NCBI GenBank assembly: GCA_021161765.1
Contig: JAGGZZ010000083.1
Span: 1-7,616, forward strand
Direction of reading: 5' to 3'
DNA from: Candidatus Methanophagales archaeon
Lineage (GTDB): Archaea; Halobacteriota; Syntropharchaeia; Alkanophagales; Methanospirareceae
Length of the DNA: 7,616 nucleotides
The position numbers and the translations under genes are program-made. Below, piece after piece: positions 1 to 5,574 of this stretch (position 1 is the stretch's first letter; each line of letters opens with the position of its first letter). Under the pieces are notes generated by a model. The model did no database searches, had not been told where the DNA came from, and saw only the letters and a list, made by a program, of their open reading frames with translations.

Positions 1-390
1 AAGCAGGATAAGATGCAGGAGAAGCAGGATATGACGTTGGAGAAGCAGGATAAGATGCTGGAGAAGCAGGATAAGATGCTGGAGAAGCAGGATATGACGT
101 TGGAGAAGCAGGATAAGATGCTGGAGAAGCAGGATAAGATGCTGGAGAAGCAGGATAAGATGCTGGAGAAGCAGGATAATATGCTGGAGAAGCAGGATAT
201 GATGTTGGAGAAGCAGGATGAGACAATAGGAGCGATAAGAGAGGTCTCGGAAAAGATAGACGAGGGTAAAGAGGAAATTGTTGCGGAGATAGGTTCGTTA
301 AGAGAGGACTTGAGGTCGTACATGGAGAATAAGTTTGCGATAATCGAGCATGAGATAGAAGGGATAAAGGCGAAAATCGGGATTGTGTAA
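1..390 (+). CDS. Heptad-repeat (EKQD) coiled-coil-like protein, 5' end missing
   Basis: The reading frame is open from base 1, so the true start probably lies upstream. An in-frame ATG at 13 exists, but it sits inside the repeat and is not a convincing start. The first part is ten seven-residue units of the form (M/T)LEKQD(K/M) after a partial unit. The last 55 residues (from TIGAIRE at base 223 to the stop) are non-repetitive, charged and rich in spaced I/L/V, a better canonical coiled coil. There is no signal peptide or membrane segment in the visible part. The repeat units have only adjacent Met-Leu as hydrophobic residues, so the repeat section may be a long single helix or a weak coil rather than a tight dimer. 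I recognise no family with assigned function. It could be a spacer or scaffold protein. The gene is certain; its role is unknown. Confidence 0.8.
   Translation, partial: KQDKMQEKQDMTLEKQDKMLEKQDKMLEKQDMTLEKQDKMLEKQDKMLEKQDKMLEKQDNMLEKQDMMLEKQDETIGAIREVSEKIDEGKEEIVAEIGSLREDLRSYMENKFAIIEHEIEGIKAKIGIV
13..222 (+). repeat. 21-bp in-frame tandem repeat, ten units
   Basis: There are ten consecutive 21-base units, each encoding one EKQD heptad, with a partial unit before them at 1-12. Almost all variation is in the first two codons (ATG CTG, ACG TTG, ATG CAG, ATG TTG) and in the last codon. Bases 31-93 and 94-156 are identical, so a 63-bp block of three units has been duplicated as a whole. The array is a multiple of three, so unit gain or loss would preserve the frame. 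Confidence 0.95.
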
Positions 391-486
391 TTCACCGCAG
401 AGCAGACGGAGAACGCAGATTTTAGAAGATAAAAATCCGTGTCTTTTAAATAGAATGATGTAAGTTATACTTTGTATACGATAAAA
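391..486 (+). repeat. Interspersed repeat, copy A (short, diverged)
   Basis: It starts directly after the stop codon of the heptad-repeat gene. A CCGCAGAG-type segment (394-418) leads into one left unit (ACGCAGATTTT, from 413), a short spacer, then an opposing unit (AAAAATCCGTGTC, 431-443). After that comes the conserved tail: TTAAATAGA, then AAGTTATACTTTGTATAC. The tail aligns with the tails of copies B (2994-3029) and C (5738-5773) with small indels. Copy A has only one 10-base unit per arm, where B and C have about three. The TTTGTATAC at the end is TATA-like and lies about 65 bases before the next gene. Confidence 0.7.
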
Positions 487-538
487 TACAACTCCGCTCA
501 TATCAATTACTATCAGTAAGTGGAAAGGGAGAAAGGGC

Positions 539-1276
539 ATGGGAGGACGATTGTTTAACCGGGGCGGAAGCAGGAGCATAACGTTTGTGCTATTTGTGGC
601 ATTGGGGTTAATAGTGGGGGCTGCGCAGGTGGCGAATGCAGGAATAGCGGGGCATGTGGTGATAAGTGAGATTTATCCGAACGCAGAAAACGAAACTGGC
701 AGTGAATGGATAGAACTCTATAACCCTACGGATAGCAATATTGGCATCAGTGGATGGACAATTGGCACCCCTACTTCTCCTTCTGATGCTACTATACCTG
801 AAGGGAGTACTATTAAGGCACGCAGTTTTTTCTTGATTGCAGATACCGATTTCTCAACAAAGAAGGATAACTCTTCTTGGCCAAACGCAGACCATGAAGA
901 AACAATAAGTTTTGGGAATACTAATAGTTGGGCATACCTAAATAATTCAGCAGATACCACTATTGATACAGTAGGTTGGGGATCCGAAGCCGAAAAATAT
1001 GAAGGTTCTCCTTTTACCCCCAATCCCAGTTCAGGCAAAAGCCTCCAGCGAAAAGACAATGCCACGCAAATCGGCACTCACGGTCCCGCATGGGACACCG
1101 ACGACAACAGTGCGGATTTCTTCATTCAGGATTCACCAAACCCGCAAAACAGCGGTGCTGAGCCGGTACCGCCACTGCCCGAGCTCCCGAGTATCGTTCT
1201 GTTCGCTTTTGGGCTCCTCGTGGTCGCGATGTATATGTATCGCAGGGAAGCGAAGAGGCGAGAGGGAAATGAGTGA
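539..1276 (+). CDS. Secreted lamin-tail-domain protein with PEF-CTERM-like anchor
   Basis: The protein has 245 residues. A basic N-terminus is followed by a hydrophobic stretch (about 14-29) and a likely cleavage site after ANA at 34. Residues 39-75 have the start of a lamin tail domain (LTD), VVISEIYPN then SEWIELYNP and the GWTI strand; the domain seems to run to about residue 150. LTDs are small immunoglobulin-like beta sandwiches often found in exported bacterial and archaeal proteins. A Pro-rich linker leads to PELPSI (214-219), a hydrophobic helix (219-234) and a basic RREAKRRE tail. This resembles the PEF-CTERM sorting signal recognised by archaeosortases, though the exact motif is a variant. 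Several N-x-S/T sequons are present. The ATG is supported by a GGGAG Shine-Dalgarno seven bases upstream. GC content jumps within the gene (about 38% at 841-960, about 59% at 1081-1200). It is probably a cell-surface protein; its ligand is unknown. Confidence 0.85.
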   Translation: MGGRLFNRGGSRSITFVLFVALGLIVGAAQVANAGIAGHVVISEIYPNAENETGSEWIELYNPTDSNIGISGWTIGTPTSPSDATIPEGSTIKARSFFLIADTDFSTKKDNSSWPNADHEETISFGNTNSWAYLNNSADTTIDTVGWGSEAEKYEGSPFTPNPSSGKSLQRKDNATQIGTHGPAWDTDDNSADFFIQDSPNPQNSGAEPVPPLPELPSIVLFAFGLLVVAMYMYRREAKRREGNE

Positions 1277-1337
1277 GCGAGGGATAGCGGTTTAGTAAAT
1301 TATTATTTGTGAGTTCCCTGACACCTGACACCGAAAT

Positions 1338-1360
1338 CCCTCTGCGAGCTCTGCGGTAAA
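1338..1360 (-). repeat. Degenerate CCGCAGAG repeat, inverted relative to 391-418
   Basis: On the minus strand this reads TTTACCGCAGAGCTCGCAGAG, sharing ACCGCAGAG and a further GCAGAG-like unit with the segment that begins at 393. The two segments lie in opposite orientation on either side of the lamin-tail gene. It is short and degenerate, so membership in the same repeat family is plausible, not proven. Confidence 0.5.
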
Positions 1361-1400
1361 TCTTGGGATTTGAGAGTGTCAAGGTGAGTTTAACAGTGTT

Positions 1401-1416
1401 GATTTTTATTTTTCTC
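1401..1416 (+). terminator. Possible T-rich terminator after the lamin-tail gene
   Basis: The tract GATTTTTATTTTTCTC contains two T5 runs and lies about 125 bases after the stop of the lamin-tail gene, before the ATPase 1 promoter. Archaeal RNA polymerase can terminate at T-rich tracts without a hairpin. No stem was seen, so this is a weak call. Confidence 0.3.
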
Positions 1417-1418
1417 GA

Positions 1419-1496
1419 AAACTTACCGATATATCTGATATTTTTAATTGTAAACTTACCGATATATTTATATATTCCACAATCAATTTTTAAATC
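1419..1496 (+). promoter_or_regulatory. Leaderless promoter of ATPase 1 with 16-bp direct repeats
   Basis: A perfect archaeal TATA box, TTTATATA, lies at 1467-1474. Its centre is about 26-27 bases before the ATG at 1497, so transcription would start at or next to the start codon. No Shine-Dalgarno is present. The 16-mer AAACTTACCGATATAT occurs exactly twice, at 1419-1434 and 1452-1467, 33 bases apart (about three helical turns). The second copy abuts and overlaps the TATA box by one base and covers the BRE position. This arrangement fits an operator bound by a repressor or an activator on one DNA face; which one cannot be told. Confidence 0.65.
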
Positions 1497-2843
1497 ATGC
1501 GAATGCGAAGGACAGAGATACTGCGTATTTTAGTGGACTGGAATTACTGGGGCAATTATAAAGACGAAAGCGTAGAGCGGGGAAGATATATAGAAAACCT
1601 GAATCATCTACTAAAGACCGGAGAGATAATAGTCATAAAAGGAGTGAGAAGGGCTGGGAAGTCAACGTTTATGCTCCAATACGTTAACAAATTGGGCTTA
1701 GAGGAAAAGAACGCATTAGTAGTGAATTTTGAAGACCCCCGCTTCAAAAATCTCGACCTGGAGCTGTTGGACACGATTTATGAGGTATATTTAGAAGAAT
1801 TACAGCCGGACAAGGAACATTATGTGATACTGGATGAAGTGCAGGAGGTGGAGGGTTGGGAGAAGTTTGCGAGATATTTGCATGAGGCAAAAAAGGTGCG
1901 GGTGTTCATCACGGGGTCCAGCTCGAAGTTACTATCAGAGGAGTATTCAACGCTTTTAGCAGGAAGGCATGTAGATATAGAAATCTTTCCCCTCTGTTTC
2001 CGCGAATTTTTACATTTTAAGGGCGTTTCGATACGGGGTAGAATAGAGATGATAAAGTTCCGGCACAGGATAAGGAAACTTCTGGATGAATATCTTGAAT
2101 TTGGCGGGTTTCCAAAAGTGGTATTAATAGAAGAGGAGAAGGGTAAAGAGGAGTTACTGAATAATTATTTCCGGGACATTCTAATAAAGGACGTTCAAAG
2201 GCGATTTAAGGTACGGGAAACAGGGAAATTGGAAGAGCTTGCTAAGTATTATTTAACAAATATCTCAACCCCGCAATCCTTTAACAGGGTGAGGAAATGG
2301 CTGAATCTGAGTTTAGATACCGTGGAGCGATATTCTAAATATTTCGCGATTGCAAGGTTGATCTTCTTTGTTCCCAAATTCTCGTTTTCCATGAAGGAGC
2401 AGATTCTGAATCCCAAAAAGGTTTACTGTATGGATACCGGACTAAGAAATATAGTGAGTTTCAAATTCACGGAGGACCTTGGCAGGATAGCGGAGAACGT
2501 CGTGTTTTTAAACCTTCTGTTCAGAAATAGAGATAAAGAGATTTATTACTGGAAAGACCATACAGGTAAGGAAGTAGATTTTGTGGTTAAAGAAGGCTTA
2601 AAGGTCAACGAATTGATTCAGGCTTGTTGGGGAATAGAGGAAGAAAAAACAGAGAGGAGAGAGGTAAGGGCGCTGATAAAAGCGATGGACGCGTTTAAGT
2701 TAAACCAGGGGCTGGTCATAACCAAGGGCATAGACAAGGAAGAGGAGGTTGATGGTAAGAGAATAGTGTACAAACCCTTGTGGGAGTGGCTGTTAGAAAT
2801 AAATAGTCATTCCAGTAATAAACTGCAATGGAAAAATAAATAA
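1497..2843 (+). CDS. AAA_14 / DUF4143 archaeal-type P-loop ATPase 1
   Basis: The protein has 448 residues, normal for this family. The Walker A loop is GVRRAGKS (49-56) and Walker B is VILDEVQ (110-116, with D113 and E114). Next come the family-typical strand and polar turn FITGSSSKLL (137-146) and FPLCFREFL (164-172). A winged-helix-like section follows (about 255-300). The C-terminal DUF4143 domain has the core YYWKDHTGKEVDFVV (350-364), then LIQAC (373-377). E359/D361 sit where the acidic residues of a PD-(D/E)XK-like fold would be. The E-x-K strand of related proteins is replaced here by E-L-I-Q, so nuclease activity looks unlikely. The protein is probably cytosolic. Members are common multi-copy ATPases of unclear role in archaea and bacteria. 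The start at 1497 is chosen from TATA spacing; Met3 (1503) is an alternative. ATPase 2 (4264-5565) is a diverged homologue. Confidence 0.92.
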   Translation: MRMRRTEILRILVDWNYWGNYKDESVERGRYIENLNHLLKTGEIIVIKGVRRAGKSTFMLQYVNKLGLEEKNALVVNFEDPRFKNLDLELLDTIYEVYLEELQPDKEHYVILDEVQEVEGWEKFARYLHEAKKVRVFITGSSSKLLSEEYSTLLAGRHVDIEIFPLCFREFLHFKGVSIRGRIEMIKFRHRIRKLLDEYLEFGGFPKVVLIEEEKGKEELLNNYFRDILIKDVQRRFKVRETGKLEELAKYYLTNISTPQSFNRVRKWLNLSLDTVERYSKYFAIARLIFFVPKFSFSMKEQILNPKKVYCMDTGLRNIVSFKFTEDLGRIAENVVFLNLLFRNRDKEIYYWKDHTGKEVDFVVKEGLKVNELIQACWGIEEEKTERREVRALIKAMDAFKLNQGLVITKGIDKEEEVDGKRIVYKPLWEWLLEINSHSSNKLQWKNK

Positions 2844-2846
2844 AAA

Positions 2847-2870
2847 CACAGAGGCACGGAGACACGGAGG
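2847..2870 (+). repeat. Three tandem 8-bp CACRGAGR units
   Basis: The units CACAGAGG, CACGGAGA and CACGGAGG follow each other without a gap, four bases after the stop of ATPase 1. Arrays of this kind are seen in intergenic regions of many environmental prokaryote genomes. Here it directly precedes repeat copy B and uses a related vocabulary (CACAGA, CACGGA) with an 8-base instead of a 10-base period. Confidence 0.75.
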
Positions 2871-2883
2871 AGGAAAGAAGGAC

Positions 2884-3029
2884 AAAACAAATTAGAGACA
2901 CAGATTAACGCAGATTAACACAGATGAAAAGAATCAACAAACACGGACGGTTAAACTAAAATAAATCTGCGTAAATCCGTGTAAATCTGCGTCTTAAATA
3001 GATGGAAGCTATACTTTATATACAATTAA
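2884..3029 (+). repeat. Interspersed inverted repeat, copy B (full length)
   Basis: It opens with AAAACAAATTA (2884-2894). The left arm at 2897-2926 is built of 10-base CAGATTAACR units. A spacer follows, then the right arm (2963-2993), made of AAATCTGCGT, AAATCCGTGT and AAATCTGCGT plus C. The right arm is the imperfect reverse complement of the left: 23 of 29 positions match by hand alignment. A conserved tail follows (2994-3029) with AAGCTATACTTTATATACAATTAA. Copy C at 5595-5773 shares the start, both arms and the tail in the same order. No open reading frame lies in it, so it is a non-coding repeat. Confidence 0.88.
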
Positions 3030-3033
3030 AAAA

Positions 3034-3064
3034 CCACGAGATTCCACAAGATTATCACGAGATT
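3034..3064 (+). repeat. Tandem 10-11 bp CCACGAGATT units
   Basis: The units CCACGAGATT (3034-3043), CCACAAGATT (3044-3053) and ATCACGAGATT (3054-3064) lie head to tail just after repeat copy B. The sequence AACCACGAG recurs alone at 4195-4202. This is another short-period intergenic array of unknown role. Confidence 0.65.
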
Positions 3065-3074
3065 TTTTCTTTTT
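3063..3074 (+). terminator. Possible plus-strand T-tract terminator
   Basis: T6-C-T5 follows the repeat cluster. It could end plus-strand transcripts that run from ATPase 1 through repeat copy B, before they meet the convergent minus-strand unit. It is about 220 bases after the ATPase 1 stop and has no clear stem. Confidence 0.35.
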
Positions 3075-3101
3075 ACCTCCCTCTCACGGCTCTTCTTACC
3101 A

Positions 3102-3115
3102 GAAAAAATTTTTTC
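3102..3115 (-). terminator. Possible minus-strand terminator, GAAAAAATTTTTTC palindrome
   Basis: This perfect A6T6 palindrome lies about 33 bases after the stop of the 79-residue minus-strand gene. Read on the minus strand it ends in T6, as archaeal terminators often do. Because it is symmetrical it could act in both directions. Confidence 0.45.
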
Positions 3116-3147
3116 ATTCGTGTCTTCCAGTTCACCTTCTCTGTCTA

Positions 3148-3387
3148 TTAACTCAAGACTTCCAGTACCTTCTTCGCTACAATTATAACGAAAACGAAAA
3201 GAATAAAGGATATTGCAGGTTTTAGCCCGCTCCGTATCTCAGGATTTATGAATACCCCCCCGACTTCCATAATTACTAAAAGACAGATGAGCAATAGCGT
3301 CAAATAAACTTCTACGGTCTGTATAAGCGAGAAAGAAACAACCGCCCAAACGGAAATAACGAGGATTATTACGTCTTCTACATCCAT
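3148..3387 (-). CDS. Small membrane protein, three predicted helices
   Basis: The protein has 79 residues and almost all of it is hydrophobic. Three membrane segments can be placed at about 6-24, 26-46 and 57-75, separated by short polar turns (VE at 25-26, then EVGGVFINPEIRSGLKP at 41-57). There is no cleavable signal peptide and no recognisable motif. The ATG overlaps the end of the 253-residue gene by 10 bases. A G-rich AGGGGGTG stretch about eight bases upstream can act as Shine-Dalgarno, so the two genes are very likely cotranscribed and translationally coupled. I do not recognise the family. A role as membrane partner or subunit of the upstream gene product is inferred only from the overlap. 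Confidence 0.75.
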   Translation of the reverse strand: MDVEDVIILVISVWAVVSFSLIQTVEVYLTLLLICLLVIMEVGGVFINPEIRSGLKPAISFILFVFVIIVAKKVLEVLS

Positions 3388-4139
3388 TTATCCACACCCC
3401 CTAGTTTCCTCACCATGATTTCCACAAGCTCGTGCTCCGTTTCTATCTTAAAAGTTTCCACCACTATCAATTCCTGTATGCACTTAGCAATAGAAAGAAG
3501 AATAGAGCTGAAAATTGGGCACGCAACCTGCTCACATGTTTCCGAGCATAAATCTGCCTTCACTCCTGCCACGAGCACCCTGATTTTATCACCTTCTTCT
3601 CGCTCTTCTACAATCACACTCGTTGCCAGCCCAAGCGATTTCAGAACCGCAGAGGCATTCTCAACTGCATGTAACCCGGCATTTGTGAACTCCATTTCAG
3701 AATAAGATTCATACATCTTCATCAGGTCTTTACCGAGAGGCGCTAAGAACACGCCCATTTCCTTCTCCCTTCCGACATCGGTAATAAAAAATGAGGCTTC
3801 GTCAAGTTTAGCGAGGTCAAGGTCGAAATTGTCGTGCAGAGGCACAAAAATACCGCCGTCCGGTAAATTGCTATATGGCGGGATATAAACGGCTTTGCTT
3901 TTCAGGTCTAAAGAATCAACTAAACCTTTGCAAAACTGAAAATACGGCAAAACCATCGCTTTAAAAGCATCGTACTTGATGTAATCAGAGGTAGAAAAAG
4001 TGAGGACAATAATACCCAGGAATAACCCACCGATACCGACATTTATCAGGCTTTGATTCTCCACCATAACGCCTTTGAATGCAAACACCGCACCAATTGC
4101 CATCAATACGGCGCCCGCTATATACTTGCCCTTTTTCAT
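3378..4139 (-). CDS. Membrane-anchored protein with conserved-looking Cys region, unknown family
   Basis: The protein has 253 residues. Two hydrophobic helices lie at about 7-24 and 31-48, joined by a short loop, and a soluble domain of about 200 residues follows. Notable parts are KAVYIPP (82-88), GVFLAPLG (129-136), an alpha/beta stretch VLKSLGLATSVIVEE (165-179), and a cysteine-rich segment C198-x3-C202-x4-C207-P ending in SSILLSIAKC (211-220). The N-terminal hairpin suggests membrane attachment. With the basic MKKGK start and no cleavage site, the soluble domain could face either side. The cysteines could bind metal or form a disulfide, but no known motif matches cleanly. It is the first gene of a two-gene minus-strand unit and is divergent from ATPase 2 across 124 bases. 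No strong Shine-Dalgarno precedes its ATG. No function is assigned. Confidence 0.82.
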   Translation of the reverse strand: MKKGKYIAGAVLMAIGAVFAFKGVMVENQSLINVGIGGLFLGIIVLTFSTSDYIKYDAFKAMVLPYFQFCKGLVDSLDLKSKAVYIPPYSNLPDGGIFVPLHDNFDLDLAKLDEASFFITDVGREKEMGVFLAPLGKDLMKMYESYSEMEFTNAGLHAVENASAVLKSLGLATSVIVEEREEGDKIRVLVAGVKADLCSETCEQVACPIFSSILLSIAKCIQELIVVETFKIETEHELVEIMVRKLGGVDKWM

Positions 4140-4188
4140 CGTTCAATACGTAATTTGTAATCACTTAATTATCTTGTGGAGTTATAAT

Positions 4189-4213
4189 TAATAAACCACG
4201 AGGTAGTTTATTA
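4189..4213. promoter_or_regulatory. Perfect 8-bp inverted repeat in the divergent promoter region
   Basis: TAATAAAC (4189-4196) and GTTTATTA (4206-4213) are perfect reverse complements with a 9-base spacer. A smaller ACCAC/GTGGT pair (4195-4199 and 4214-4218) overlaps it. The element sits 15-20 bases upstream of the ATPase 2 TATA box. It also overlaps an AT-rich TATA-like stretch (4182-4195) that could serve the minus-strand gene at 4139. Position and symmetry suit a dimeric regulator controlling both directions; this is inference. Confidence 0.5.
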
Positions 4214-4227
4214 GTGGTGAAGGGTAA

Positions 4228-4263
4228 ATATATTTATATTATTTCCCCCTTTAAGAGATAACC
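4228..4263 (+). promoter_or_regulatory. Leaderless promoter of ATPase 2
   Basis: TTTATATT (4233-4240) is centred about 27 bases before the ATG at 4264, and there is no Shine-Dalgarno between them, so the mRNA probably starts at the ATG. The 12-mer ATATATTTATAT (4228-4239) is identical to 1462-1473 in the ATPase 1 promoter. The direct repeats seen upstream of ATPase 1 are absent here. Confidence 0.65.
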
Positions 4264-5565
4264 ATGGAAAGAGAAGTAATAGCAAGATATATCCTGGACT
4301 TTCAGGAAAGGAAACTGCCGGAGCTTATTTCAAGGGAATTGAAAATCAGCATTACTAAGGATGCTATTGTGAGCATCATCGGGCCGAGAAGAGCGGGCAA
4401 GACTTTTTATTTCTATCAATTAATGAGCAACATCAATGAAAAAGATAAAAATCGTATCCTTTACCTCGACTTTGAGTATCCTGAACTGGCGGGTATAACA
4501 TTCAAGGAAATAAAGGAGATTGTGAATATGCATAGAGAACTTTTTGGAAACGAACCCGAATATCTGTTTTTTGACGAGATACAAAATATAGAGAACTGGG
4601 AGAAGCCAATAAGAAGCTTGTATGAGCTCAAACGCTTTTATATCTTTATAACCGGCTCTTCTTCCAGACTCCTGTCAAAAGAAATAGCCACTGCGTTGCG
4701 AGGGAGAACCATAAGCTATACACTTTTTCCTTTCTCGTTCAGAGAGTATTTGAAAGCGGGAGGATTTGAGGTTCATGGGAAATACCGCAGTTCCTATGAA
4801 GAGAGCATGATAAAGCACTTCATAAGAGAATACACGCGATCTGGAGGACTGCCACAGGTTGTGCTCAACAAAGACGAAGAATTCAGGAAACGTTTTTTCA
4901 ACGAATATCTGGACCTCGTAGTTTACAGGGATATAATTGAGAGATATGGAGTAAAGAATCTGCACATAGTGAAGGTGATGCGGGAATTTTTGATAAGCAG
5001 TTTTGCAAAAGAGTTTTCCATTCACAGGTTTTACAATACACTGAAGTCACAGAGCATAAAGGTGAGTAAGAAGACGCTGTATAATTATTTCGCGTATTTT
5101 GAGGATGCACTCTTTGTTTATCCAATCCACAAGTTTTCATATTCAATAAAAGAAGTTCAGCTTTCCGTACCCAAAGTTTACATCACAGATACAGGACTAT
5201 TAACGCGTACAATGGGGTTTTCAGGGAACGTGGGCAGACTAATGGAGAACGTGGTTGCGATAGAACTTCTGAGGAGGAAATCGTACTTCGCACCTTCTAC
5301 GGAAATATATTATTACAAGAGTTCAGAAGGAAAAGAAGTGGATTTCGTAGTCAAGCAGGGATTGGAGACGAAACAGTTGATTCAAGTCTGCTACGATATC
5401 GCTGACCTCGACACGAGGGAGCGGGAACTGAAATCGTTGGTAAAGGCGTCAAAGGAATTAAAAAGCGAAGATTTGTCGGTAATAACGTGGGATTACGAAG
5501 CGGAGGAAGAGTATAAGGGCAAAAGGATAAAGTTTACACCATTATGGAAGTGGCTGCTTTTATAA
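4264..5565 (+). CDS. AAA_14 / DUF4143 archaeal-type P-loop ATPase 2
   Basis: The protein has 433 residues. Walker A is GPRRAGKT (40-47), Walker B is YLFFDEIQ (100-107, with D104 and E105), then FITGSSSRLL (128-137) and FPFSFREYL (155-163). A winged-helix-like middle includes VSKKTLYNYFAYFEDALFV (267-285). The DUF4143 C-terminus has IYYYKSSEGKEVDFVV (348-363) and LIQVC (372-376), ending PLWKWLL. As in ATPase 1, the position of a PD-(D/E)XK catalytic lysine is occupied by Gln, so a nuclease-dead or non-nuclease role is likely. Domain order and C-terminal ending match ATPase 1 throughout, but many residues differ and the nucleotide sequences are not close, so this is an old paralogue or separate acquisition. 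It is divergent from the minus-strand membrane pair and is followed 29 bases later by repeat copy C. Confidence 0.92.
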   Translation: MEREVIARYILDFQERKLPELISRELKISITKDAIVSIIGPRRAGKTFYFYQLMSNINEKDKNRILYLDFEYPELAGITFKEIKEIVNMHRELFGNEPEYLFFDEIQNIENWEKPIRSLYELKRFYIFITGSSSRLLSKEIATALRGRTISYTLFPFSFREYLKAGGFEVHGKYRSSYEESMIKHFIREYTRSGGLPQVVLNKDEEFRKRFFNEYLDLVVYRDIIERYGVKNLHIVKVMREFLISSFAKEFSIHRFYNTLKSQSIKVSKKTLYNYFAYFEDALFVYPIHKFSYSIKEVQLSVPKVYITDTGLLTRTMGFSGNVGRLMENVVAIELLRRKSYFAPSTEIYYYKSSEGKEVDFVVKQGLETKQLIQVCYDIADLDTRERELKSLVKASKELKSEDLSVITWDYEAEEEYKGKRIKFTPLWKWLLL

Positions 5566-5574
5566 CTGCAAGAG

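Noticed and set aside
298..579. Minus-strand open frame of 93 codons across the end of the heptad gene and repeat copy A
   Set aside because: It overlaps a real gene end, the repeat and the start of the lamin-tail gene, with no ribosome site and no protein-like features.
718..1077. Minus-strand open frame of 119 codons inside the lamin-tail gene
   Set aside because: It is a shadow of a well-supported gene on the other strand with recognisable signal peptide, domain and anchor.
999..1382. Plus-strand (999-1295) and minus-strand (1122-1382) open frames over the end of the lamin-tail gene
   Set aside because: Both are shadows in the GC-rich end of the gene and run into repeat sequence; neither has protein-like composition.
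2716..2901. Minus-strand 61-codon open frame with SSVSPCLCV
   Set aside because: This peptide is the translation of the CACRGAGR tandem repeat, a common source of spurious small proteins, and the rest overlaps ATPase 1.
2884..3064. CRISPR array
   Set aside because: Units are 8-11 bases with no unique spacers of regular size and no cas genes nearby.
3415..3705. Plus-strand 96-codon open frame
   Set aside because: It lies fully inside the 253-residue minus-strand gene, which has membrane helices and coherent domain-like composition.
4675..5146. Two minus-strand open frames inside ATPase 2
   Set aside because: They are shadows of a clear P-loop ATPase with intact Walker motifs.
1497..5565. 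Toxin-antitoxin or defence island based on the ATPases
   Set aside because: No toxin, nuclease, methyltransferase or known defence partner is visible; the ATPase family alone does not justify the label.
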